A model generated the notes under the pieces. It saw nothing but the letters and a program-made list of their open reading frames with translations, was not told the DNA's origin and did no database searches. The position numbers were made by a program, and so were the translations under genes. From Sphaerisporangium aureirubrum (lineage in GTDB: Bacteria > Actinomycetota > Actinomycetes > Streptosporangiales > Streptosporangiaceae), in the NCBI RefSeq assembly GCF_042658925.1, contig NZ_JBHSRF010000007.1, positions 159,735 through 223,734 of the forward strand: DNA of 64,000 nt. Direction: 5' to 3'. The stretch's first letter is position 1. Every line of letters starts with the position of its first letter. Shown here piece after piece: positions 24,218 to 34,400 of this stretch.

Positions 24218-24311
24218 GGGAGAAGGATAGGCACAGTTCGTCGTACACCCAATCGAGCCGCCATGGTGCCGACCACCGCCCGCCTCGCCGACGCGTCCGA
24301 GCAGGCGCTGG

Positions 24312-25340
24312 TCACGGGAGTGAGCCGGTTCGGCGTATGACCGTCAGGTTTTCGGTTTCGAAGGGTGTGCGGCCGGTGAGGAAGGCCGCGCCCAGGGGGC
24401 TGAGCGTGTGCAGCATGGCGGTGGCTCTGCGGCGGCTTCTGATCAGGCCCGCGTCGCGGAGGATGGAGGTGTGATGGCTGACTGTGGCCAGGGATACCCC
24501 TAGGTGCTGGGCCAGTTCGCTCGTCGTGCCGCCGAAGGCTACGGCTCGCAGGACCGCGGCGCGGGTCTCGCCGAGCACTCGATTGAGAGCGATGCCCGGC
24601 GGCGTCTGTAACGCGCCGGGGTTGTGGTGCGCGGGGTAGACGATGGCTTGCGGCAGTTCGGGGTTGAAGATGGTGGCCGGATGCAGGTGGCTGAAGTACG
24701 AGGGGATCAGCAGCAGGCCGCGTCCGTTGAGGTGGATGTCGCGATCGGAGGGATGGTCGGCAATCTCCAGAACCGGGAAGCTCCAGCGCATCATCGGGCG
24801 GAAGCTGTGGAGCAGGGCGTTCACGCCGTCGCCACGCATGACCTGGCGGCGGAGAGCGATGTCACTGTCGACGCAGGCGCGGATGGTCGGCCAGTACGGC
24901 TCCACCGAGAGCCGGTGGTAGGCGCGCACGGTGTCGCCGAGTTCGGTCAGCGCACCTGTTCGGGCGGCTCGTAGGTCCTCCAGCCAGGTCCCGGCGCCCG
25001 GTCTGCCACCGAGCAGGCCGATCTCTTCGCGTAATCGGTGCCGGGACGTGCTCAGGATCGTTTCCAGGGCTTCCTCCAGGCCGAGGGCGCCCTCAGGAGG
25101 CGTGAGCAGGTCGGGGTAATAGGCGGCGTGGGGCGCGACCGGGAAGAGCCGGCTGTGCACCGGCCGCGCTACGCCCGCGCGATGCAGGTCGTGGCGCACC
25201 CGCCGGCGCCAGTGCCCGAATGCTTTCCGCCCATAGGTGCCCTGCAGGGCTTGCAAGCTGCCGACCACCTCCCACATCACATCCGGCCCGTCCGCCACAT
25301 GGGTGCGCGCCAGATCTGCGCGCGTGAAATGAATGCGCAT
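24312..25340 (-). CDS. ArsR-like winged-helix regulator (large, with N-terminal domain)
   Basis: 342 aa. A winged helix lies at residues ~265-325: TSELAQHLGVSLATVSHHTS followed by ILRDAGLIRSRRRATAMLHT. The long N-terminal part (MRIHFTRADLARTHVADGPD) is the DUF5937/ArsR-type domain seen in many actinobacterial regulators. Ligand unknown; no neighbouring gene is an obvious target. The ATG at 25340 has GGGGGAGGG upstream. Confidence 0.85.
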   Translation of the reverse strand: MRIHFTRADLARTHVADGPDVMWEVVGSLQALQGTYGRKAFGHWRRRVRHDLHRAGVARPVHSRLFPVAPHAAYYPDLLTPPEGALGLEEALETILSTSRHRLREEIGLLGGRPGAGTWLEDLRAARTGALTELGDTVRAYHRLSVEPYWPTIRACVDSDIALRRQVMRGDGVNALLHSFRPMMRWSFPVLEIADHPSDRDIHLNGRGLLLIPSYFSHLHPATIFNPELPQAIVYPAHHNPGALQTPPGIALNRVLGETRAAVLRAVAFGGTTSELAQHLGVSLATVSHHTSILRDAGLIRSRRRATAMLHTLSPLGAAFLTGRTPFETENLTVIRRTGSLP

Positions 25341-25753
25341 CCGCCCTCCCCCGGTCGCTTGGCCTCCCCCGTCGAAGGCCTGCGCTTCTCATTAACGAAT
25401 ATCGCCGAATCAGCCCGTTTGTTTCCAGTGTTTTGCGTGCGGAGCATGGTCGAGGGTGCCTGGTTCGCGCTCCGGGGAGGACGGTCACGCACAGGGACGA
25501 GGCATCTGACCTGCGTGTTTCAACTGTGCTCGAAATGTGTTGTCGCGGGCCGAGACTCAAAGCGAGGCTGATGACTAACTCAGCCGTGCCCAAAAATCAT
25601 CGGTCGGGCACCCGGGGCCACGAGAGGTGTGAATTCGTGGCGCGCCTAATGAAGTCGTTCGAGAGAAGAAAGGGGGGAAGAAGTTCGGTGGCACGTGCTC
25701 TCGTGGTCACGCTCGCGAATCGTGAGCCGCCTCACGTCGGTGGCAGCCTGTTT
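25341..25753. other. Intergenic region, no supported gene
   Basis: About 410 bp between two minus-strand genes. It has lower GC than the neighbours, no open frame with a start signal, and no clear hairpin terminator. It must contain the promoter of the ArsR-like gene. Confidence 0.5.
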
Positions 25754-26587
25754 TCAGTTCAGGCCCTGTGCGGCGTACAGGCAGGCCAGGGCGATGGCCA
25801 ACGTGCCCAGCAGCAGCCGCAGAGCGGTCTCGGGCAGACGAGGCTGTAGGTGGGCGCCGATGTAGCCGCCGATCAGGCCGCCCAGACCACACAGCAGACC
25901 CAGCGCCCAGTCCGGTGAGATGTCTCCGGGGGTGGTCAGCGCCAGGACGGTGTAGGTGAGCGCTCCGGCGATCGAGGTGAGGAACGTGGAGGCCAGCGCG
26001 GCGGGCGCGACCGTGGCGACCGGGAGTCCTCGTCCGGCCAGGATCGGCCCGAGCAAAGACCCGCCGCCGATTCCGTATATCCCGCCCACGATCCCGACCG
26101 CCACCGCGAGCGTGGTGATGGCACGCGGAGAGGGACCTTCCGGCGTGTCGTGGCGGCGAGGTGGCCGCAGCGTGCGCATGCACAGCCACAGGCCCAAGGG
26201 GAGGAGCAGGCACGCGACCAGGAGGCGGAACACCTGGGGATCGGGGAGGATGAAGACCCGGATGAGCGCGCCGATGACGACACCAGGCAGGGTGCCGAGC
26301 ACCAGCAGGCGGGTCAGCGGGCCGCCGAGGTGGCCGCGCCTGCGGTAGCGCAGCAGCGCGCCGGGGCCGGCCACGACGTTGTACAGCAGGTTGGTGGGCG
26401 TCACCGCCGGGCTCGGCACGTTCAGCACGCTGAACTGGACCGGTAGCAGGAAGACGGCTCCGGACACCCCGACGGGGGTGGTCACCACCGCGATGAGAAG
26501 GCCCGCGGTGCACCCGATCAATCCTTGCCACCAACTCACGGGTTCACCGGCCGCACTCCATCCTTCGAGTCGTCCAGATGATGACAT
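25754..26587 (-). CDS. TauE/SafE family sulfite or anion exporter
   Basis: 277 aa, about eight membrane helices in two related halves. Typical repeats: SPAVTPTNLLYNVVAGPGAL in the first half and GGIYGIGGGSLLGPIL in the second half. Start chosen at ATG 26587 behind GGGAGCC; a much longer open frame upstream is not coding. TauE/SafE proteins move sulfite, sulfonates or other organic anions; the substrate cannot be told. Divergent from the acetyltransferase gene. Confidence 0.88.
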   Translation of the reverse strand: MSSSGRLEGWSAAGEPVSWWQGLIGCTAGLLIAVVTTPVGVSGAVFLLPVQFSVLNVPSPAVTPTNLLYNVVAGPGALLRYRRRGHLGGPLTRLLVLGTLPGVVIGALIRVFILPDPQVFRLLVACLLLPLGLWLCMRTLRPPRRHDTPEGPSPRAITTLAVAVGIVGGIYGIGGGSLLGPILAGRGLPVATVAPAALASTFLTSIAGALTYTVLALTTPGDISPDWALGLLCGLGGLIGGYIGAHLQPRLPETALRLLLGTLAIALACLYAAQGLN

Positions 26588-26674
26588 GGCTCCCAGATGG
26601 AAGGCGTCTCGTGTGTCTCGGTGACCGGGTACTGTACGCCTCCCTGTCACGAACGATGAGGCAAGGAACACGCA

Positions 26675-27265
26675 GTGACGCTTGAGGACCAGCGCGTGCA
26701 CATTCTTTCCGGCCGGATGTACAACGACCTCACCGAGGAACTCGTCCAGGCACGCCGGCGCACCGTGCTGCTGACCAGCGAGTACAACGACAGTTTCGGG
26801 CAGTCGCAGGAACACCGTGAGGCGATCCTGCGGCGCCTGCTGCGGGACGTCGGACGGGACTGCCATTTCGAGCCGACATTCCGTTGTGAGTTCGGCTTCA
26901 ACATCACGCTCGGCGACCATTTCTACGCCAACTTCGACTGCGTGATGCTCGATGGCGGCGGCATCACCATCGGCGACCATGTGCTCTTCGGGCCCCGCGT
27001 CGGGATCTACACCACCAACCACGCCATCGACGCGGCCGAACGCGTGGCGGGCGCCTGTTACGCCAAGCCTGTGACGATCGGTGATCGCGTCTGGATCGGG
27101 GGCGACGTCACCATCAACCAGGGCGTGACGATCGGCGACAACGCGATCGTCGGCTCCGGCAGCGTGGTCACCCGGTCGATCCCGCCCGACGTCATCGCCG
27201 TCGGCTCCCCCGCCCGGGTGCTGCGCCCGATCACCGAGGCCGACAAGACCGGCTACCGGCCCTGA
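26675..27265 (+). CDS. Maltose/galactoside-type O-acetyltransferase (hexapeptide repeat)
   Basis: 196 aa. N-terminal maltose-acetyltransferase cap (ILSGRMYNDLTEELVQARRR) followed by left-handed beta-helix repeats: ITLGDHFYANFDCVMLDGGG, ITIGDHVLFGPRVGIYTTNH (catalytic His of TNH), then VTIGDRVWIGGDVTINQGVT and the end VAVGSPARVL. It transfers acetyl from acetyl-CoA to a sugar hydroxyl and works as a trimer. GTG start behind AAGGAAC. Confidence 0.93.
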   Translation: MTLEDQRVHILSGRMYNDLTEELVQARRRTVLLTSEYNDSFGQSQEHREAILRRLLRDVGRDCHFEPTFRCEFGFNITLGDHFYANFDCVMLDGGGITIGDHVLFGPRVGIYTTNHAIDAAERVAGACYAKPVTIGDRVWIGGDVTINQGVTIGDNAIVGSGSVVTRSIPPDVIAVGSPARVLRPITEADKTGYRP

Positions 27266-27329
27266 CGATCCGTGACCGGCCCGCCGATGGCGGCCCTCAC
27301 GCCGGTGAGCCAGGCGGCCCGGCTGTGGG

Positions 27330-27812
27330 CTATTGGAGTTGGGCGGGCTCGCGGGTGGTGCGGCCGGGGGCGGCTTGCTCGTGGGGGTGGGGGAACCAGA
27401 GGCAGGCGCCCAGTTGGGCCGCGAGTTCCAGTTGGTCGTAGAAGATTCGGTGGCTGACGATGTAGCCGTGTTCGACGGAGGAGACGCTGCAGGCGCGGAC
27501 GGTTATGGGGCGGGAGGTGGGGTCCAGGTAGCCGCCGCCCGGCATCAGCCAGGGGCCCGAGTTGGTGCCGGTGAGGGTGTACTCGGCGATCAAGGTGTCG
27601 CCGAGGACGGTCACGGTCTGGGGGGTGCAGTGGGAGTCGGGGAAGGCGTCGATGAACTCGGCGTAGTAGGAGACGATCTCCTCGCGGTCCTGACCAAGGC
27701 CGTCGGGGGCCACCAGGACGGCGCGAGGGCTGAAGCACAGGGCCAGCGTGTCGAGGTCGTGGTGGTTGAAAGCTTTTCTTAGCCGGGCCAGGACTGACAA
27801 GGGATCAGACAT
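27330..27812 (-). CDS. SnoaL-like / NTF2-fold protein
   Basis: 160 aa. SDPLSVLARLRKAFNHHDLD, then LALCFSPRAVLVAPDG, REEIVSYYAEFIDAFPD and TLIAEYTLTGTNSGPW form the SnoaL-like (polyketide-cyclase type) pattern of one NTF2 domain. Start ATG 27812 after AAAGGA. The C-terminal tail (HPHEQAAPGRTTREPAQLQ) is disordered. Not closely similar to the SnoaL-like protein at 1454-1849. Confidence 0.85.
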   Translation of the reverse strand: MSDPLSVLARLRKAFNHHDLDTLALCFSPRAVLVAPDGLGQDREEIVSYYAEFIDAFPDSHCTPQTVTVLGDTLIAEYTLTGTNSGPWLMPGGGYLDPTSRPITVRACSVSSVEHGYIVSHRIFYDQLELAAQLGACLWFPHPHEQAAPGRTTREPAQLQ

Positions 27813-28052
27813 CGATGGTCCTTTGCACTGCAGGGCTTTCCGCATGGTCGAACTGGGGTGATCTGTCATAGTTCATCATGGTTTTGGCGTTTGGTGAGTA
27901 AAGTGAGTTTAGATCGTTTGCGCAGGTCCACGGCGGGCGCGGATGTCCGGAACAGTTCCCGAGGGTTCTGAAAAGCAATCGGCTTCGTTCCGATGGTTGA
28001 TCGAACGCGGCGGAACCACCCCCCGTAAACTCGCGCCGGGGGACCTTTATCG

Positions 28053-29852
28053 ATGCGCACGTTCTTCAAGACCGAAGTGGGCAGCACCAGCGTGCTGCTC
28101 GGGGCCACCGTGCTCGGGCTGCTGTGGGCGAACTCCCCCTGGGCGGACACCTACGAGCGGTTCTGGCACCTCACGCTCGGGCTGTCCTTCAACGGGGACG
28201 CGTTCTCGCTCGACCTGCGCCACTGGGTGAACGACGGGCTGATGGCGGTGTTCTTCTTCGTCATCGGGCTGGAGATCTCCCGGGAGGTGGCCGTCGGGCA
28301 GCTGCGCGACCGGCGGCTGATCGCGGTTCCCGCGGTCGCGGCCCTCGGCGGCATGCTGGTGCCGGCGGGGGTGTACCTCCTGCTGAACGCGGGCGGGCCG
28401 GCCGCGGGTGGCTGGGGGGTGCCCATCGCCACCGACACCGCGTTCACGCTCGGTGTGCTGGCCATCGTGGGGGCACGCTGCCCGGAGCCGCTGCGTGCCT
28501 TCCTGCTGACGCTGGCGATCGTCGACGACGTGCTGGCGATCCTCGTCATCGCCGTCTTCTACACCGAGGACCTGTCGGTGGTCGCGCTGCTGTGGGCGGT
28601 CGCGCTGCTGGCGCTGATCGTGACCCTGCGCTGGCTGCGGTTCTGGCGGGCACCCGCGTACGTCATGCTCGGCTTCGCGCTGTGGGTGACGACGCTGGAG
28701 AGCGGAGTGCACCCGACGCTGGTCGGCATCGCGCTCGGCGCCCTGGTGCTGGTGTACGCGCCGCGCGAGCACCAGGTGATGCTCGCGGGCGAGGCCGTGC
28801 AGGAGTTCACCATCGCCCCGAACGCCCGGCTGGCCGTCCAGGCGGCCCGCACCGTACGGCAGGCGGTGTCGGTGAACGAGCGCCTGCAGCTCATGCTCCA
28901 CCCGTGGAGCAGCTACGTCATCGTGCCGATCTTCGCGCTGGCCAACGCCGGGGTGCGGCTGGACGGCGAGTCCCTGCGTCACGCCGTCTCCTCCCCCGTC
29001 ACCTGGGGCATCGTGCTCGGCCTGGTACTCGGCAAGCTCGTCGGCATCTCGCTCGGCACCTGGATCCCGCTGCGTCTCAACTGGGGCATCCTGCCGGGCA
29101 ACCTGGTCTGGGGGCAGATGCTCGGCGGCGCCGCGGTGTCCGGCATCGGGTTCACGGTGTCGCTGTTCATCGTGGACCTGGCCTTCACCGACCCCGCGAT
29201 CCGCAGCGACGCAAAGATCGGGATCATCACGGGCTCGCTGATCGCCGCGTTCCTCGGCTGGCTGGTCTTCCGGATGGCCTGGGACCAGGGAGGCGTCTGC
29301 GCGCCACCGCGGACCACCCCCGAGGAGGAGCTGCCGGAGACCCTCGCCGTACCCGTTCACGAGAACGACCACGTGCGGGGCCCCGCCACGGCCGCCGTGA
29401 CACTGGTCGAGTACGGCGACTTCGAGTGCCCGTACTGCGGGCGCCTGCACGGCGTCCTGGAACAGCTCCGCGAGCGCCACCCCGACCTCCGCGTCGTGTT
29501 CCGCCACTTCCCCCTCCGCGAACTGCACCCGCACGCCGCCCCCGCCGCCCTGATCACCGAGGACGCCGCCGACCACGGGAAGTTCTGGGAGATGCACGAC
29601 ACGCTGTTCACCCACCAGCGCCACCTGAACCACCCCGACCTGGAGCGATACGCCCGTTCACTGAACGTCGAGCCCTGGCGCGACGTGCCGGAACACCTCG
29701 ACCGCATCGCCGCCGACGAAGACTCCGGCCGCCGCAGCGGCGTCCGCGGCACCCCGACGATCTTCCTCAACGGCGCCCGGTACCACGGCCACCACGACCT
29801 GGAGTCCCTTTCCCAGGCGATCACCGAACTCCAAGGCGCCACACGCTCTTGA
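28053..29852 (+). CDS. nhaA: Na+/H+ antiporter NhaA fused to a DsbA-like thioredoxin domain
   Basis: 599 aa. Residues 1-415 are a complete NhaA: ANSPWADTYE, HWVNDGLMAVFFFVIGLEI, ATDTAFTLGVLAIVG and the twin Asp in LTLAIVDDVLAIL, ending with GFTVSLFIVDLAF. After a short linker, residues ~425-599 are a DsbA/thioredoxin-4 domain with VEYGDFECPYCGRLHG (CPYC at residues 459-462) and the cis-Pro loop GVRGTPTIFLNG. The fusion is known in actinobacteria; the redox part would need to sit outside the membrane to act on disulfides, or in the cytosol if it serves another role. Sodium and pH homeostasis is the likely task. Confidence 0.92.
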   Translation: MRTFFKTEVGSTSVLLGATVLGLLWANSPWADTYERFWHLTLGLSFNGDAFSLDLRHWVNDGLMAVFFFVIGLEISREVAVGQLRDRRLIAVPAVAALGGMLVPAGVYLLLNAGGPAAGGWGVPIATDTAFTLGVLAIVGARCPEPLRAFLLTLAIVDDVLAILVIAVFYTEDLSVVALLWAVALLALIVTLRWLRFWRAPAYVMLGFALWVTTLESGVHPTLVGIALGALVLVYAPREHQVMLAGEAVQEFTIAPNARLAVQAARTVRQAVSVNERLQLMLHPWSSYVIVPIFALANAGVRLDGESLRHAVSSPVTWGIVLGLVLGKLVGISLGTWIPLRLNWGILPGNLVWGQMLGGAAVSGIGFTVSLFIVDLAFTDPAIRSDAKIGIITGSLIAAFLGWLVFRMAWDQGGVCAPPRTTPEEELPETLAVPVHENDHVRGPATAAVTLVEYGDFECPYCGRLHGVLEQLRERHPDLRVVFRHFPLRELHPHAAPAALITEDAADHGKFWEMHDTLFTHQRHLNHPDLERYARSLNVEPWRDVPEHLDRIAADEDSGRRSGVRGTPTIFLNGARYHGHHDLESLSQAITELQGATRS

Positions 29853-29859
29853 AGCGTCG

Positions 29860-30237
29860 TCAGCGAATCCAAAGGCAGAAGGGATGCCCTGCCGGGTCCA
29901 GATAGACCCGCACGTCGTCCTGAGGCTGGAAGACCGCCAGAGTGGCCCCCGCCTCGGCGGCATGGGCGCCCGCGCTCTCCAGGTCGTCCACCTCGATGTC
30001 CAGGTGCGCCATCATCAGCTGATCTTCCGCCCCCGCGGGCCAGGTGGGACGGACGTACGCCTTCTCGGTCTGGAACGACAGCCCCGCCCCGCCGCCGGGC
30101 GGGCGGAGGGTGACCCAGTCGCCCTCGTCATCGCCGATCGGCCACCCGAGCAACCGCTGGTAGAAGAGGGCCAGCTCACGAGCGTCAGGCGCGTCCAGCA
30201 CCGTCGCGGTCAGGGTGAGGCGGGGGGTTTCGGCCAT
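29860..30237 (-). CDS. VOC (glyoxalase/bleomycin-resistance-like) family protein
   Basis: 125 aa, one VOC domain with two beta-alpha-beta-beta-beta units: ATVLDAPDARELALFYQRLL, then GWPIGDDEGDWVTLRPPGG, and a second unit MMAHLDIEVDDLESAGAHA ending LDPAGHPFCLWI. The His in AHLDIEV and a late His/Glu position are typical metal ligands, though the C-terminal Glu is not clear. Function unknown. Confidence 0.88.
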   Translation of the reverse strand: MAETPRLTLTATVLDAPDARELALFYQRLLGWPIGDDEGDWVTLRPPGGGAGLSFQTEKAYVRPTWPAGAEDQLMMAHLDIEVDDLESAGAHAAEAGATLAVFQPQDDVRVYLDPAGHPFCLWIR

Positions 30238-30361
30238 GTCGTCTCCTTGATCCCGGTGGTCCTAGATGCTAAACGGTCAGACCGAACGGAACAGGCGCTT
30301 TCGCGGCGGCCGGGGAGGGGGGTGTCGAGGTGGACACGGATGATCTATGGAAAGGCGCGAT

Positions 30362-30634
30362 CTACCGTGGGGAGCGCTCCGGCTGGGTGGGGCGGGTGCC
30401 GGGGGAGGGGGTGCACGACTGGGCGATCGTGGCCTCCAGGCGGGCTTCGGCGGCCAGGTGGCCGGCCAGTTCCTCCAGGGTGGCGGCGCAGCGGACGTTG
30501 GACAGGCCGTGCCGGAGGAGGAGGGAGGACAGGCCCTGGCGGCGGACGGCGTACCAGCCGCCGCCGACGGCGTCCGAGACGAGCCAGCGCCTGCTGTACT
30601 TCGCGTTGAGCTCGGCGATCGTCACGGTGGTCAC
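30362..30634 (-). CDS. Small conserved hypothetical protein
   Basis: 90 aa. GTG start at 30634 behind GGGGTGA; the frame is open further upstream to 30721 but without a better signal. TVTIAELNAKYSRRWLVSDA then GGWYAVRRQGLSS and a helix RCAATLEELAGHLAAEARLE. Looks like a small cytosolic actinobacterial protein of unknown role. Divergent from the gene at 30792, with two palindromes between them. Confidence 0.6.
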   Translation of the reverse strand: MTTVTIAELNAKYSRRWLVSDAVGGGWYAVRRQGLSSLLLRHGLSNVRCAATLEELAGHLAAEARLEATIAQSCTPSPGTRPTQPERSPR

Positions 30635-30692
30635 CGCGTCACCCCTGCGGGCCGGGGGCGGGGCGCTGATTCGGAAGACATGGGTCAAAGGG

Positions 30693-30733
30693 TAGTCACT
30701 CACCGGTAGTGAATCAATCACTAAGCGTGACTA
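30693..30733. promoter_or_regulatory. Nested palindromes in a divergent promoter region
   Basis: TAGTGA-ATCAA-TCACTA (30707-30723) is a perfect 6-bp-arm inverted repeat, flanked by TAGTCAC (30693-30699) and GTGACTA (30727-30733), another perfect pair. They lie between the small hypothetical (minus) and the gene at 30792 (plus). GTGA/TCAC half-sites fit several regulator families; none is encoded nearby. Confidence 0.55.
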
Positions 30734-30791
30734 TCATGAAGACCGACGGGGCGATGTGGCGGGCTTGGGCCGGGTCTACCAATCTGTACCC

Positions 30792-31409
30792 ATGAACGAG
30801 ACAGAGCCGGCGGCCACCCGTGCCGCCCTGCACGCGGTCGCCGAGCTTCTCATGGCCGGGCCGCAGTACCGGCGCAGCGGCACCATCCGGCTGCGGGTGA
30901 CTCCGGGCGGGTTCGCGACGGTGGCCGAGCCCGAGCTGCGGGTCGACGGCACCGACCTGGTGACGGGGGACGGCACGCGGCTGGCCTTGGCCGGGCGGAC
31001 CATCGGCGAGCTCGGCGCGGCGACAGGCGCGGGGGCCGGGGCGCCCGAAGGGCTGTACCACGACGGGTCGGGCGGGAGCGCGGACGACGTGCCGGCCGTG
31101 GATCCCGGAGCGGCGAAGGTGCTCGCCGAGGCGCTGGCGCGGGGGGACGCGGCGTTGCGCGTGTTCGCGCCCGAGCAGACGCCGGTGTTGTGGCCCGAGC
31201 ACTTCGACCTCGGCGTGACGGTGAGTGAGGTCAACTACGGGATGTCGCTCGGGGACGGTTATCTCGGGGAGCCGTACGCCTATGTCGGGCCGTGGCAGCC
31301 GAGGGAGGGCGCCTTCTGGAACGCCCCGTTCGGCGCGGCCCGGCCCCTGGCCGAGGCGGGCGACCTGGTGGCGTTCTTCGCGGAGGGGCGGCGGCTGGCG
31401 TCCTCCTGA
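30792..31409 (+). CDS. Conserved hypothetical protein
   Basis: 205 aa. N-terminal helix ATRAALHAVAELLMAGPQYR, then strand-rich sequence with SGTIRLRVTPGGFATVAEPE, and a C-terminal part with FDLGVTVSEVNYGMSLGDGY and VGPWQPREGAFWNAPFG. No signal peptide, membrane helix or catalytic motif. This looks like a single-domain cytosolic actinobacterial family without assigned function. Ends 9 bp before the convergent sarcosine oxidase operon. Confidence 0.7.
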   Translation: MNETEPAATRAALHAVAELLMAGPQYRRSGTIRLRVTPGGFATVAEPELRVDGTDLVTGDGTRLALAGRTIGELGAATGAGAGAPEGLYHDGSGGSADDVPAVDPGAAKVLAEALARGDAALRVFAPEQTPVLWPEHFDLGVTVSEVNYGMSLGDGYLGEPYAYVGPWQPREGAFWNAPFGAARPLAEAGDLVAFFAEGRRLASS

Positions 31410-31418
31410 GGCCTGGGC

Positions 31419-34400
31419 TCACCGTACGGGGTCTGTGGCCGCGTCGGTGAGCCAGGCGGTGAGGTAGCGGGCGAAGGACGCGCGGACCAGGATCCAGAAC
31501 TCGTCGTGGTCGCGGGCCAGCAGGACGACCTGGGCGCGGGCCAGGGTCGTCTGGGCGCACGCGCCCGGGGGGAACGCCGACGGGTGCAGGTCGAGGGCGC
31601 AGCCGTGGGACAGGAGGTTTCTGGCGTCGGCGCCCGCGACGACGAGGGTGGTGCGCTGGGCCGAGACGTCGGTCACCGCCGCGTCGGGCGAGCGGGTGGG
31701 GGGCTCGTCACCGATCACCAGCCATTCGCCGGGGCCCAGCCAGGCGACGTCCACCTCGCCCGTGCGCCGCCAGGTGCCGGGGGTGGGCATGGAGTGCGGC
31801 GGGGCCTGGACGTTCGTCATGCGCAGGTAGGGGAGTTCGTGGACGCGCAGGCGGGGGGTGGTGATTCCCGTGAAACCTTCCGCGGGGGTGGTCGGGATGA
31901 GGGCTCGCTCGGGGACCTCGGGGGGTGGGACCTCGTGGGGGGCGCCGTCGCGGCGGGTGCCTTCGGGGTCGTACAGGATCGGGCTCGTGACGGTGACCGG
32001 GATGACGCGGCCGGTGGAGACGGCGTGCAGACGGGTGCCGGTGCGTTCGGCGCCGCCTTCGAGCAGGGCCAGGGCGAAGGTACCGGCGAGGGCGGTGCTG
32101 CGGTAGCTGGAGGTTACGTGGCCGAGCATGGGGACCGGAGGGGTGAGCCGGTCGTGCTCCACCAGCTGGGCGCCCTCGGGGATCAGGACGTCCGGGTTCT
32201 CGGGGATCAGGCCGACGAGGTGGCGGCGGTCCGGGCGGGCGCTGTCGGCGCGGGTGTGGGAGCGCTTGCCGATGAAGTCGGGCTTCTTGCGGGAGACGAT
32301 CCAGTTCATGCCCAGGTCGGCGGGGGTGACCGTGCCGTCGGTGTCCTGGCCGACGATGGGGTAGCCCTTTTCCGCGCGCAGCACGTGCATGGCCTCGGTG
32401 CCGTAGGGCGTGACGACGCCGGTGGACATGACGGCGTCCCACAGGGCGCGGCCGTGCCAGCGGCTGACGTTGATCTCGTAGGCCAGCTCGCCGGAGAAGC
32501 TGATGCGGCACACCCTGGCGGGGATGCCGGCGACGGTGGCGTCCCGCCAGGTCATGAAGGGGAAGCTTCCGGCGTCCACGGCCAGGCCCGGGGTCAGGGA
32601 CGCCAGCACCTCCCGGGACGCCGGGCCCGCGAGGGCCACCGTGGCCCAGTGTTCGGTGACGGACGTGCAGCGGACCCGTAGGCCGGGCCATTCGGTCTGG
32701 AGCCACTCCTCCATCCAGTCGAGGACGGCGGCGGCGTTGCCCGTGGTGGTGGTGACGAGGTAGTGGTCCGGGGCGAGCCTGATGGCGGTGCCGTCGTCGA
32801 AGACCATGCCGTCGGCGCGGCACATGAGGCCGTAGCGGATGGCTCCGACCTTTAGCGTGCTCATCATGTTGGTGTAGAGGCGGTCGAGGAACTCGGCGGC
32901 GTCCGGGCCCTGGACGTCGATCTTTCCGAGGGTGGAGGCGTCGAGGGCGCCCACGGCTTGCCTGACGGCGCGGCATTCGCGCAGGACGGCCGCGGTCATG
33001 TCCTCGCCCGGCTCCGGGTAGTACCAGGGTCGTTTCCACTGGCCGACGTTCTCGAAGACGGCGCCCGCCTCGACGTGCCTGTCGTGCATCGCGGTGATCC
33101 GTACCGGGTCGTGCAGGTCGCCGCGGTCCCGGCCGGCCAGGGTCGCGAACGACACCGGGACGTAGGGGGCGCGGAAGGTGGTCGTGCCGACGGCGTCCAG
33201 ATCGGTGCCGAGGAGGTGCGCGACGATCGCGCTGGTCAGCACGCCCGACGTCTTCCCCTGATCGTGCGCGGTCCCCGCGGTGGTGTACCGCTTCACGTGC
33301 TCCACCGACCGCATTCCCACCCCGACGGCCCGCTGGAGGTCCGCCACGGTGACGTCCCGCTGAAGGTCCACGAAGTGCGTCGAGTAGTCGTCCGCCGGGA
33401 CGAACCAGAGCGGATCGGTGGACTCCACGACTTGCCCGCTGGTGGGAGGGAGAAGGTGGGGTGGTGCTCCGGTGGCTTCGCCGTCAGAGAGGCAGTCGCT
33501 CAGGGTGTGGAGGCCTCGGGCGGAGCCGATCACTGTCAGAGGGAGTGCGGTGGGGGTGGGGATGAAGGCTGTGAGGGATTCGTCGTAGTGGAGACGGCCG
33601 CCGGCTTGGCTGTACAGGTGGGTGGTGGGGGTCCAGCCGCCGGAGATCAGCAGGAGGTCGGCTTCCAGCTCTCGGGGGCCTGCTTCGACGGCCCGGAGGG
33701 TCTCGCCGGAGGTGCGGACGCCGGTTATCAGGTGGGGGGAGCGGGGGGTGATCACGTCGGCGATCTCGATGCCGGCGGTGGCGAGGTCGTTCAGGGTGGC
33801 TTCGGGGGCGGGGGTGGTGGTGAAGATCACGGCGCGGTGGCCGGGGAGGACCTTGTAGCGGTTCACGTAGGCGCGGGCGGCGGACAGGAGCATCACGCCG
33901 GGGGTGTCGTTGGCGGCGAAGGCCAGGGGGCGCTCGCAGGCGCCGGTGGCGAGGATCACGTGGCGGGCCCGGATGCGCCACACGCGTTCGCGGGTGACGG
34001 CGTGCTCGCCGCGGCGTTCCACGGCGACCAGGTAGTTGTGGTCGTAGTAGCCGAGGACGGTGGTGCGGGACAGGACGCGGACGTCGGGGAGGGTGGCGAG
34101 GGTGGCGGCGACGTCCAGGGCCCAGGCGGCGCCGGGGCGGCCCTCCACCTGGTCGTCGGTGTCGGGGAGGGTGCCGCCGGGAGTGGGGCGGTCGTCGGCC
34201 AGGATGACGCGGGCACCGGTGCCCGCGGCGGCGCGGGCGGCGGTCAGGCCCGCGGGGCCCGCGCCCACGACCAGGATGTCGCAGTGGGCGTGCACGGTGT
34301 CGTAGCGGGCGGGGTCGGGGGCACCGGCGAGGCGGCCCCGGCCGGTGAGGGAGGTGGCGGCGAGGCCGTCGTACAGGGGGACGGTGGTGGCCTGCACCAT

